DNA of 64,000 bases, from positions 9,796,001-9,860,000 of the forward strand of contig NC_051130.1 of assembly GCF_014839805.1 (NCBI RefSeq). The letters run 5' to 3'. The DNA is from Manduca sexta. Lineage: Eukaryota; Arthropoda; Insecta; Lepidoptera; Sphingidae. Under the pieces are notes generated by a model, which was not told where the DNA came from, searched no databases, and saw only the letters and a program-made list of their open reading frames with translations. Each line of letters begins with the position of its first letter. Within the stretch, counting starts at the first letter, position 1. This document shows, in pieces, positions 37,748-48,761 of this stretch. Made by a program: the position numbers and the translations under genes.

Positions 37748-39714
37748 CTACAACCACTTGTATGGTTTCCGGCAATTAATAGTGTCAGGAAATTTCATTT
37801 TATTGTTCATTGACGTGGGTTGAGTATGGAATTGATTATGTTTTCATGGCAAAATTTAAGACCAAACTTATGTGATTTTTTTACATTATGGATTAAAATA
37901 ATAGATTTTTAGTTAAAATGAAATAATATTTTCCGTGTAATTTTCATAAGTAACGTTTTTATATGCTAAAAATTAAGATTAGCTTCAAGAAGTTGAAGAT
38001 TGAACCGGCTTCTAGAGAGAACATATTATTATCATATTTAAATTCGTATTGAAATTAATATTTTTGTCATTTATGAACCGCACAGAACATTTTAACGTTT
38101 TTATGAATGTAAAATATCAGAAGTGAAAATAAAATGAAGTAAATTGTAAGATAGTGGCAAAGTTGCAGCAGGTATTCGGTTTAATGTAGGAGACCGTGTC
38201 ATAAATATTGCATCTACCACGTCACACTTCAGCCAAACTAGTTCCTCCGCGACTGCATAGTTTATGTCCCCACTATTTTCTTATGAAGCCATCTAAAAAC
38301 CTTATAAATATACTATTACGTAAGCCCGCTCCGGTGGCTCTAACGTATTCATGGAAAATTCACAAAATACTTTGTTAGACGCCATATTGAAATTTAAAAT
38401 TATCCGTTAAGATGTATTACACCCGCGTAAACCACTGTTTAAAATTCATGATATTCTTTGTTTTAAAAAATATTATATCGCATTTTCCATACAAAGTGCA
38501 GTTGGTATTATATTTTAAATGTGTCACCGAATATTACGCTCCAAAAAATACTTTCAGATGAAACTGAAATACGAACCTTTTGAAAGGATCTCGTCTACTT
38601 TCTTTGCGTAATTCCAGTTAGAATTAAAATGTTGACATTAACGTTAATTATTAAGAACTTTTAAAAATGTCGATAAATTATTATAAATTATAATTGACAT
38701 TGATAGAACACAAGATATTGATCATTCAGCACTTGGCTGTTACACTATGTTTCCTCAAAACATTACGTGTTTTTTACGTGCGTGGCAAAGTGACCCTTCT
38801 GTATCAGATAAGTGGTGTGGTGGCAAGATAAAATGTCGACTGACAACACAGTTGCCACAATTATGCCGGCCTGTTGGAAACAAAATATACACACGCTGAT
38901 CTCGGAACACGACGCACTTCGCAGACAGCTATGGCTTTACACCTCGCGTACAGTGGTCGCTATCCAGTCGAATACAAACCTACCACGAACTTTTAAAGTA
39001 AAGTAGAGTTGTAACACAATTCTTACCAAAAAGAAAGACAGACGTCATCCACTATCTAAATCAAAAGCGGAACAACAGTACGCAATACTTTCTACTGCAT
39101 GCAGAAGTAACCTCTAGAGACGTCAGCGGTATTGGATTGCGAAGTTCAGACTTCCCGCGCAATATATTAAATTAATGCTTTTACCCCTAAAATGGAAACT
39201 GAGGAATATGCGTTTATATGATGTTTCGTTAAATATAGATGGTAGACGGTATGCATAAGATTGTCATTTGTCACCAAGCTGTAACATTCAACTTTGTGTT
39301 CGGCTTTAAAGGAATTAGTGTTCATTATTTAGCATTATGATATTTTTCTAAGTTAAACCTTATATTATAGTTCAAGGGTTTGCTTGACTTTATATTTCAA
39401 AAGTTAAGGTGTTGTTTAGCCGAGCTTGCATGAACAGGTGATAAGCTCGTCTCAATGTTCAACAAAACAAATAAACGTTCTTGAATAAAATAAATACAAA
39501 TCTAAATAGACAATCTATCATTCCACAATTGTTTGTAAGTGGGATAGCATCGCTTCCTTTTAACGTAGTCCCTATTTCAATATCCAGACAGCGCATTTTT
39601 TTATCAGGTCCCAGTGTCTTCGCCTATAATCAGTATCAAGGAAATAATTGATACATATTCCTACTGCGACCTACCGACTAGATGGGGTCTTAGAAAAAAT
39701 GTAAATAAAATTGT
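37748..39714. other. No gene recognised
   Basis: AT-rich; a fragment of retrotransposon family T2 (aatgtcgactgac, aattatgccggcctgttgg) lies at 38770-38885. Confidence 0.45.
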
Positions 39715-39845
39715 TTTTACAGATTTTATCGTAGTGTTTGATATTATCATTGTCTCCCGACGTTTCGAAGACGTTACAGCCTTCGTGGTCACGGGGCAGA
39801 CAGAGGTGTTAGTCATCCGAAAAGTTACAATATCCACCTATATTG
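39715..39845 (+). mobile_element. CGACGTTTCGAAGAC-family fragment
   Basis: CTCCCGACGTTTCGAAGACG, TTCGTGGTCACGGGGCAGAC and TCATCCGAAAAGTTACAATA in the family order. Confidence 0.65.
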
Positions 39846-40889
39846 TACCATTACTCAAAATTTAAACAAACTTATAATCGCAGTAAATGAACTATACATT
39901 TTCTACTCAGCTTACCTTCAGTCTCAACCAATCAAAATATTTCATTGAGGATGAGATTCCAAATTCAAAAAATTTAATTCAACCATATAAATTTATTATG
40001 ATGAAACTTCTTTTATAGTACTTAAATGTCCCTCAAGCAGCTTGCGGAATACGCGTTATATTTTCTAAGCTTCATAAAAGTATGAATTAAAACACCCTTC
40101 ATCAATCATTCATTACTTATTATTCATAAAACTAATAAACTATCGTCATGAATAAGTCGCAAGAACATTGCGTCTTACAAGTTTAATAATCTGTCTGTAC
40201 GTTATCGATATTCTCAAAATTTACTGAAAGGATTTTTATGAAATTTGGTATGGACATAGTTTAAGACCCTGGGAAGGTTATAGGCTATTTTATTACATAA
40301 TGTTTTCTATTATGACCACAATTTAATTAGTCAAATTCATACATTTCCAACTCTAATAACACAGACGAAGGTTTAAAGTAGATTGTGTAGAAATAGAAGT
40401 TTGTGAAGTTTGCGGCCGCCGTCGGCTGAAGTTGGTGATCAAAAATGCAGGTATCAGAACTAGGAAACCACTTACATCAATTGAAAATGTTTGATATGCT
40501 CCTTCGTCTCTGTCAATGCTGTATTTTGATTGTACATATAGTTTTTATTTCAATTTGGTCGAGTATTATTATTTAGCACGTTCTTAACATAAACATACTT
40601 CCTGTTACATAAACATATTTACTGTTTCGTTTATATTTACATTAATTATTAGATTAGAATCGAATAACGACATATTATATCATTCTCAGATTCTGATATT
40701 TACAAATTACGGTACGTTAGGTGTATAGAGTTATAAGCCTTACTTACTTAAATTAGTCAGTGCTTAGTTGCATGAAGAACCCGCATGTCAAATTGTATAT
40801 CTTAGCAGGTACGGGCCTAGACTGTTATCATCTGCCAATTAGAAAGTTTTAATTTTATTTAGTACGAGGCGGTAGAAGATGCATGACAA

Positions 40890-41035
40890 TAAACATAAAA
40901 ATAAAACTATTTCGCGGATTTTATCTTATAATTTTCTCCCAACGTTTCGAAGACTTTGCAGCCTTCGTGGCCACGGGGCGGACTAAGGTATTCATCATCC
41001 GAAAAGTCAATGTTACAATATATACCTATATTTTA
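40890..41035 (+). mobile_element. CGACGTTTCGAAGAC-family fragment
   Basis: CTCCCAACGTTTCGAAGACT, TTCGTGGCCACGGGGCGGAC and CATCCGAAAAGTCAATGTTA, same order as the copy at 39715. Confidence 0.65.
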
Positions 41036-41721
41036 CAATTATACGTGACAATGATAACTAGTATTATTATACTCTATAAAAGCTATACATAATATTATTT
41101 ATAGTTTAGAAACGTTCTGTGTTGAGGTTTGCATAGACAAATACAAATCCTCTTTTATAATGTAATGTAAACTGGCCGCGTAATATTATGTATCTTTTTG
41201 AATTATTGTATTTGGAATGAAATAACAATGTACTGTTACTAAGCAATGTGTGCTAGTATAATACGGTTGTCTAACTTGTTAACTCTATTAAAATATAAGT
41301 TCCTATTCAACGGAAAACCTGGTTTACTTTCCACACTTACTCTGCAAGGGCGACTCGAAGCCCAACATTCTGAACCCCTGAACACATGATTTCAAAATGT
41401 ACATCGATTAGTTCCCATACAAGTATAGACTTCTAAACTGAGGTCGAGGAAATTGCAGCGTCATACTTAAAACATGGTTTCTTCGACATCACACGAGAGT
41501 TTAATTAACTGGCACAAAGTGTTGCATAATTATAGACCTCTACCCTCGTTGAGAACATTATAAATGGAGGGTCTTGGCCTCAGGTATTTGGTGGATGCAT
41601 TTAATTTTAATACATGCATGTATTTTACTTGTAATTTGTATGAAAATTGCAAGGCATAATCAATAATACCTTCAAGTACTGCTGAACTTAATATTCAATA
41701 GTGTTAATTATATTAATAACT

Positions 41722-41885
41722 AGCTTTGAACTGCGGCTCTGCCCGCGTGGAATGTTTTTTCCGTAATAAATATTTTCGCGGGATAACCTACAGCACTCAG
41801 GAGTAATGTAGCTTCCTATTAGTTAAAAATTCAAAGTCATTTTAGTAGTGCCGGAAATAAGCGCGTTCAAACAAATTATTCTGCT
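41722..41885 (+). mobile_element. RTE-like LINE tail fragment
   Basis: ACTAGCTTTGAACTGCGGCT then CTGCCCGCGTGGAATG, a diverged copy of the family at 33872. Confidence 0.55.
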
Positions 41886-42550
41886 TTGTATATTAGTATA
41901 AATTATTCTATTCGTTTTTATAAAAGACGGTTTTATTTTTGCTGGTTGTATTTAAAATTAAATTACACATACACAATCCACTAAGTATGTACAAATAAGT
42001 TTATGATCCACCCACATAAAAAATATTTATTGTTACAAATCAAAGGACTTACATAATATGGGTAACAACTGAGTGATGATGCATACTGAGTTTAGAATTT
42101 GTATCGCGTAGTTATCCTTTACAAACCTGTTACAGTAATTAAATTTGTCAAATCCTAGTTCGAAGTCTCGAGGTTTGATTACAGTGTGAAGGCGTCCCTC
42201 TATTGATAAAACGTCTGGCAGTCAGTTAAAATTATTACAGAAATTAATTCAAACAAACGAAGGAATAGACAAGCAGACAAAAAAAACAAGACCCATTTAG
42301 ATGACTTGCAAATAACGTTGTAAAATGGCTTTCAAAATCAACGATATGTTATATATCGTTGAAGTAATCTATCAGAATGTATAATTATTAAAGTAATATA
42401 TCACTGATAAATATTGCGAAAATCATTCAAATATGGCGTAATTTTTCATGCACACGACATTAAGCACGCAAACCCCAATTAAACGATTCATCAGTTACCC
42501 GAGCCAGTGGGCACTTGAGGTTAAATAGCAAAAACTGTATTGTATTTTGG

Positions 42551-42864
42551 GGCGATAGCCTAGTTGGGTGTGGAACGGACTGCCGAGACGAATGTCCGCA
42601 GGTTCAAAACCAAAGGGCAAACACCTCTGAGTTTTCTAAAAAAAAATATGTGTATTCTTTGTGAATTATTGCTTGCTTTAACGGTGAAGGATAACATCGT
42701 GAGGCAACCTGCATGCCTGAGAAGTAGGAATTTTGAGGGTGTATGAAGTCAATCCGTACTAGGCCAGCTAGGTGGACTAAGGCCTAATCCCTCTCAGTAG
42801 TAAAAGAGGCCCGTGCCCAACAGTGGGACGGTATATTAGAATACAGGGCTGATGATGATGATGG
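42551..42864 (+). mobile_element. SINE family S1, nearly complete
   Basis: GGCGATAGCCTAGTTGGGTG head, box B CAGGTTCAAAACC, S1 body, and GGGCTGATGATGATGATGG tail. Confidence 0.82.
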
Positions 42865-43035
42865 ATTGTATTTTGTGGGAGGCATTGGGGACCTTTACCC
42901 TGCTGAAGGGATGCATTTATAATATGGGGCCTTTGAATTACTTCATCAGTGAAGGCTTTAGAGCTAAGGTTGAAGAGATGAAGTAACGTTGTTGATGTTG
43001 CGTGTTGGTATAAGTAGGATTCCCGTCAGTCCGTT

Positions 43036-43410
43036 GACTGCCTCGGTGGTGTAATGCGTACGTGGTACGAGTACGTCTGAGCTGAGGTCCGGGGTTCGAA
43101 TCCCAGGTCGGACCTAAAATAATCGTGACTGTATTTTCTATCTTAAAAAATACTCAGTCGCAGCTCGGTGTCAAGAGTTGGCGGTGTGATACCCCCGCGC
43201 CTCGGAATGTTCGTAAAGCCGTTGGTCCTGCGCTTGATCTCTCTCCGGTCATGTCGGATTGCCGTTTCACTGAACTAGGAGCGTGAAGGAACAGAGAGTG
43301 CACCTATAGTGAATATATACTGCATATATACTGCATATATAGTGCATATATACCTGGTTGGTAACCGTTGAGTTTAGCCGCCGTAGCAGAAACTCGACTA
43401 GGAGGGATTT
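43036..43410 (+). mobile_element. tRNA-derived SINE, family S3, with internal minisatellite
   Basis: Head ACTGCCTCGGTGGTGTAATG, box B GGGGTTCGAATCCCAGG, body with GTGTGATACCCCCGCGCCTC. Between 43312 and 43352 an 11-bp unit (ATATATACTGC) is repeated about 3.5 times, then the 3' domain resumes (TTTAGCCGCCGTAGCAGAAA). Confidence 0.7.
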
Positions 43411-44478
43411 AAAAGATTCCCGGGACCTAAATTATTCTAAATATAACCAGCTTCTTCCATGTGTTACGAGTCTGCAACATACTGAGGATATAAGGATCGT
43501 GGCTATGAGTAGTGATGACCATTTATTACTAGTTGACCATTACCACTTATTCATTTGCTATTTTATAAATAATACAACATCCAAAACGCCATCTTCAAGT
43601 TAACTGAAAAAAGACAAGCATAGCTTTTAAAAAGTTCAAACGTTTTTAAGTTCGTGTTTATTTAAAACTTGGCTCTTTCGGAATATCTTTAGTTCATTAA
43701 AGATGCTAGAGGTGGTAAAAGTAATTAGTTAAAGTTTGCTAACTGAAATTCGCCGGATGTTTACATATGTCAAAAACTAAATGACAAAGATATTTTTTTA
43801 TTTATAATGGAGCTATATATTATAGAACTCAGGCTACTGAGGTCCGCTTGCAAGAACTCGTAGAAAAAGAAAAACGAAGTAAACCGATTTTTCTTCCTCA
43901 AAAACCCTTATATTGTATTTTAGCCAACTAGTTAGAACATCACCAATGCAATCACAAATGAATTTGTTAAAAAAAAAGTCGTATAAAGGTATACTCTACA
44001 GCCTAAAAAAATAAAAATCCGTTTATTACAGCTATTATTATAAAGCACAGTAAAATTTTATAATTATACAGGTAAAAGGAAGCGGCTCAGCTCATGCTGC
44101 CCGGGACAGCAATTCCGAGCAGCGTAGTCTACTTAATATAATACTAATTATTCGATTTTCTTGTTCACTATACGTTTCTATACGTTTCTCGAGTTTTAAT
44201 ACATCTAATCCAAAATACCTCCCCCAAACATTTGCAGTCCCAAAACAATATAAAATATTCCACGCGTACACATATTGTAGTACAATTCTTTCGCACACTG
44301 AATAAAACACTCGTAAATGATCCGTGCGGCTGTGGGCTTTATTCAATTTGTTCGAAGACACGAGACGGACTATTTTTAGGTTAGCATGTGAACTTTATCC
44401 GTAACTTACCTCTGCTTAATAAATTATTTCCTAAAAACTTGCGGAGCGGCAAAAGTTAATATGGACGGATGAGCCTCG

Positions 44479-44926
44479 CGGCCGTTTTCAATAAACTATC
44501 CCAATCTCAATTAATTCGATTCCGAGAATTAAACAATCAAAATAAATACTTTTAATGAGAAAGAGTCCGCCTGGGTAGGTACCACCGCAATGTCTATTTC
44601 TGCAAAGCAGCAGTGTGTAGTCACTGTTGTGTTCCGGTTAGAAGGACATTGTAGCCAGTGTAAATACTAGACATAATAAGATTAAACATCTCATGCCTTA
44701 GGATGGCGAATGTTGTGGGATACCGAACAATACTTTGTAATTCAAGGTGTTGAGTGGTGTTTCTGCTGTTTATGGGCGGTCGTATCGCTTACCATCAGGC
44801 GAACGGCAAGTTCGTCTCGTCATTCAAGGAAAAAATTGTAAGCATGACAAGTAAAGCCATGTCCTAATTGGTAAATTTTTGAGATAGATCGAAAAAAGCG
44901 ATTGGGATTCTTTATTGAAAATTGCG
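44479..44926. mobile_element. MITE (TTTTCAATAAAC family) split by a retrotransposon insertion
   Basis: The left half begins GCGGCCGTTTTCAATAAAC and the right half ends GGGATTCTTTATTGAAAATTG, the two ends of the family at 51.6 and 52.5 kb. Between them, about 44555-44836, lies a minus-strand RA retrotransposon end. Confidence 0.75.
44560..44832 (-). mobile_element. Non-LTR retrotransposon 3' end, family RA, nested
   Basis: The plus strand reads GGTAGGTACCACCGCAATGT, GCAGTGTGTAGTCACTGT, then CGTATCGCTTACCATCAGGC and CAAGTTCGTCTCGTCATTCA. It is the reverse complement of the 24.4-kb copy. Confidence 0.7.
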
Positions 44927-44952
44927 GTTATAGACTGAAGCAGTGACTATAA

Positions 44953-45204
44953 CCACCGTTGGACTTAAGCGACATTTTTTGCTATGGGGCATTCCATTGT
45001 GACAGGCGGGACGTTTGATTCCAGACTTTGAACAATTTAGAATTTTAACTAAGACAATAAACGTCGTTCATAGCAATAAACAAGGTAGTAGAAGTAACAA
45101 CTTTACTATATTAAGTTATACACATATTTTAAATTAGCGTATTTCTCTGTCTTATGAACCTGCTTAGAATTTTTCGAAAAGAATGTCGCTTAAGTCTATT
45201 GGCG
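44953..45204. mobile_element. MITE with CTTAAGCGACATT termini
   Basis: Left end GACTTAAGCGACATTTTTTG and right end AAAAGAATGTCGCTTAAGTC are inverted copies. The interior is non-coding. Confidence 0.55.
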
Positions 45205-46299
45205 TTTGAACCGTTTTAGTTTAGAATTTGCCATATAGTACATTAGTGAGAATAATAAAATTATAAATAGTACGTCGTTTCTTCACATTTGAATCGTATT
45301 GCGCCGACCCCACATTGGTAAAATAAGGGTCGCGCGCCAAATACTGCACTGCGCTCGTCGCCCTTAAATATTATGTTGTGATTGTGGTACATATAAATTA
45401 GTGTCACATTGATATACTTCATTATTTGTTTATTATAACGATTTATAGATAATATTATCAGCGTTCTTATCATTACTAAAGACTAAATTGATTATCAAGC
45501 CAATCGAAAGTAAGAACCGTACAATCAGTCAAACTTGACGATAGACTGATAAACGACGCGCTATTTATTTCAAATCACTATATTTTATCATTGCGACAAA
45601 ACGCAAAATGTGAACTGTAATTTTTCTGAAATAATTGTTATTAATACGTAGGTAGATGTATATATATCACCAGTCCTGTATTCCTAGAGTCTGTGATACA
45701 AAAAGTGTCTAATTAAAAATCCACCATTTTTATTTTGTTCAGTTATTTTTATTTTATGTGTAATGTGTTAATATAAGTGACTTATATTTGTTATATTGTG
45801 AATATAAACAATGTGCGAGACATTGTCTAAGTTGAAAAAAATATAGGTATGTGACATAAGCGACATTTTATCATCGCTACAACCGTTAATAATCAGGTAC
45901 CTTTTTGGAAAATTCAACTATAAGACGAGCAGGTCACTCGTCTGTCTTAAGCGCCACGCTATATGTTTCTGATAAGCAACGCAACGTAGCACAGAATTTT
46001 TTATAAAAACATATATTTTTATTGAATATTAACTACGCAGTGGTACGCTATATATAGCATAGTACTGAGAAATTTACGATAATTTTGCAATTGTCACTAG
46101 CTACAATATTCTTCTGATCGGTACACAAGAGTTCTTATACTTGTCGCTACACTACTGCTTGGTGGAAATAGACAATGTGACTAACAGGCGTGACAACATA
46201 TTAGTAAAATTCATTTCAATTCGATATTGTATCTAAGTGCCTGCTACTGTTTACGGGCAGTTGTTGCACCTCAGCGTTGCACTTACGAATATTTGACCA

Positions 46300-46660
46300 A
46301 TATGCGATCAATTTGACATGAAATACATTGACGTTCTAAAGGTCACGTGACGGTCGGCTCGCTCAGCCATTCCTCAGGTTATTTTGAGCGTCAATCAGTA
46401 ATAAAACCTAACAAAACGCTATAATCAAATTCTGACAAAAAGCCGTATCGAGTCACACGTGAGTGCAACGAAACTAAGCCGTAACACTGCGGCGCACCGG
46501 CGGAGTGAAGTGACCTAAAAGCCGTCACGTCTAGCGTCTGGGGCGGCTTTTAACTCACACCACTACAGGAATAGACACCGGCGTGTCTCCGCGGAAACGA
46601 ATTTTGATGACGTCAGTACTTCAAATGTAGTTTGTGGTGGGGGAGGTTAGCCGATTATTG
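46300..46660. promoter_or_regulatory. CpG- and palindrome-rich segment 2 kb upstream of fdl
   Basis: The segment holds an E-box in TCACGTGA (46343-46350), a second CACGTGAG near 46457, a CRE-like TGACGTCA near 46608 and a moderately CpG-rich stretch at 46480-46600. It could be a promoter-proximal enhancer or leader exon for fdl. Confidence 0.2.
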
Positions 46661-46734
46661 TACGTCGATTTGTGTATTTTATGAGTGAAGGCATAATACC
46701 TATCGGTTTACATTTGAAAACTATGTTTTTTTAC

Positions 46735-46862
46735 GCGCACGGCAAAGACCCCACGCACCTGATGGTAAGTCGAGTGGGGTTCAATGTCGACTGACGAGAG
46801 ATGATTACCCCTCGTCAGTCGATACAATTATGCCGGCCTGTTGTCTTATGCTTGTCGAATAG
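46735..46862 (+). mobile_element. Retrotransposon tail, family T2
   Basis: CACCTGATGGTAAGTCGAGT, GGGGTTCAATGTCGACTGAC and ATTATGCCGGCCTGTTG. Confidence 0.6.
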
Positions 46863-47440
46863 ACACGTACAATATTATATCTACAGTTAAATAATAGTTA
46901 ACAGAATAAATGGTTTCCCTTTTACAAAACACACACTTCGCCACTATTAAAAGCTAACAGACTAAAGTGCTAGTAAGATGTAATTTTTATAGCATAAAAG
47001 GTTTAATCGGCAGCATTCCTGTGTTGTTTTTATTGTAATATCAGTGATAACAGTCGCTGTAGAGTGTGGCGTTCATGTATGTGTGGCCGGCAAAGGGTAG
47101 GGTCTTGCTAATTGATACGATGGCCGTTATCGGCAGTTAGATCACCTGATGGTGATCAGCTCCGCCCATAAACTCATTGCGCGAGGAATCGTGGGTGCCT
47201 CGCGCAACGAACCCAAGGGAGACGGGAATTATTGGACAGATGAAATGATCCAATAATGGATTCGATCTTTTATGAATTAATAATTCTATAGTTGAAAGGC
47301 TAAGTGACTTGAGCAACATTCAAAAAAATTTGACTACGTAAAAAAGTAATGAAAAAAGTGCTGAATTTTAATATGTTTATAACTTTGTGTCGCAAAAAAA
47401 TGTCGCTTAAGTCAATTAACCTTTTAACCGTCGAATTATT

Positions 47441-47737
47441 ATGTCAAGCGACAATTCTATAATCCAAAGCCTAGACCTTACTCCACCAGATCCTGAATAT
47501 GTCGTCTATACAGAAAAATATAAGCAAGTTTCTATACTAAAAAAACGTTTTGTATCAATACGGGACCGCACCCGCAATCATTTTTCACGGACGGCTCATC
47601 CCGCGCTAATTGCAGTGCATGAAGTTATAAACGTAGGTGTAGTTTTTATCATGTTTTTCAACGACAAAGGTCTTCGAACCCAAAATAATCTTGATATATT
47701 TGCGTTGTTTATCTGCTTGTCCGGAATTTATATTTAG
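47441..47737 (+). other. 98-codon ORF of uncertain status
   Basis: ATG-initiated frame (MSSDNSIIQSLDLTPPDPEY...) starting 24 bases after the TAAGCGACATT terminus. The first 40 residues have a protein-like composition. The C-terminal part is hydrophobic and AT-driven. No splice context or domain is recognised, so it may be element-derived. Confidence 0.15.
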
Positions 47738-47800
47738 AGATAATGATTCCTTACTAACATTGTATATGTCCCAGCCAAATCGTCTAAGACCGTATTACTA

Positions 47801-48027
47801 TTAGTTGAATTATCGCCTGCTTTAACAGCGAAACAAAACATCGTGGTGAAACTTGCATACTTGAGAAGTTCTCTATAGGAATTTGGATGGTGTGTGAAGT
47901 CTAATAATCCGCACTAGGCCAGCATGGTGAGCTAAGGCCTTATCCCCTTCCAGTAGTAGAGGAAGCCCGTGCCCAGCAGTGGGTCAGTATATAATACAAG
48001 GATGATATTATATATTATTATTATGCG
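47801..48027 (+). mobile_element. SINE family S1, 5'-truncated
   Basis: Starts in the body (TTATCGCCTGCTTTAACAGC) and ends GTAGTAGAGGAAGCCCGTGC ... GGATGATATTATATATT. Confidence 0.75.
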
Positions 48028-48254
48028 ATGGCAAAAACCAGACACGTGTATAAATGTAAGGTTATCTCGTTGCGTCGGCGACAAGAGCGTTATCTAAATT
48101 ACTTACGGGCGAGAAAGAATCTCCTGATATCCCTCGTCGACGCTACTTTGGCAAATTTAAGGTCTAATTTTTTTTTGTTCACGCGAATGTTACTTCAATA
48201 CCACTGAGCTCATTCTGCGTAGATCGGACCATCAACAGCTAAAATTTAAAAAGT

Positions 48255-48465
48255 TGTACAGTTGTAAAATGTAGGTAGATATTGTAACTTTGATTTTGCG
48301 GATGACCAACACCTTAGTCGTCGTCGTCGTCCCCCCCCCCGTGACCACAAAGGCTGCAAAATCTTCGAAACCGCGTCGGGAGAAGACTAAAATATTAAAA
48401 CTGCGATAAAATCCGAAAAGTAGTATAATTTTGATGTCCAACATTCGCGTAAACATAAGAAATCA
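48255..48465 (-). mobile_element. CGACGTTTCGAAGAC-family element
   Basis: Carries, in reverse order, AACATTCGCGTAAACATAAG, GATAAAATCCGAAAAG, GCAAAATCTTCGAAACC, a 12-C run and GCGGATGACCAACACC. It lies 300 bases upstream of the fdl start codon. Confidence 0.7.
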
Positions 48466-48740
48466 TTAAGCATACTTACCACTTAGATTACCGTAAAATC
48501 ATAGTTCGACTAGCAGTTAGCACACACTTCTGTGGATGTTTTTTCTATTCGTAAAATAATAATTACCCACTGAAAATGTATAATGTTTTTCCCTTTTCAG
48601 GGGTACGCAAGGGAATTATCCGCCAACATCACTGACTATGTTAGATCCCATGTAAACGAGACTATTTGCATTTTGAAAATGTATACACATTATGTTAAAT
48701 GTATAGAGCATATAGTTTACAAAAACGTGTTTGTTTGCAG

Positions 48741-48761
48741 GTGCATCGGTAAGCGTGCAAG
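48741..48761 (+). other. 5' UTR end of fdl with 3' splice site
   Basis: TTTGCAG ending at 48740 is a good acceptor, followed by 21 untranslated bases and the fdl ATG. The rest of the 5' UTR must come from one or more exons upstream; candidates are listed at 23.3, 28.3 and 46.4 kb. A second acceptor-like site (CCCTTTTCAG) ends at 48600 and could begin an alternative leader exon. Confidence 0.55.

Larger units (their letters stand above)
45850..47416. mobile_element. Possible larger element with TAAGCGACATT termini
   Basis: GACATAAGCGACATTTTATC at the left and GCAAAAAAATGTCGCTTAAG at the right are inverted relatives of the 44953 element ends. The interval includes T2 retrotransposon pieces (46735-46860, 47095-47250), so the ends may belong to separate small elements. 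Confidence 0.3.
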
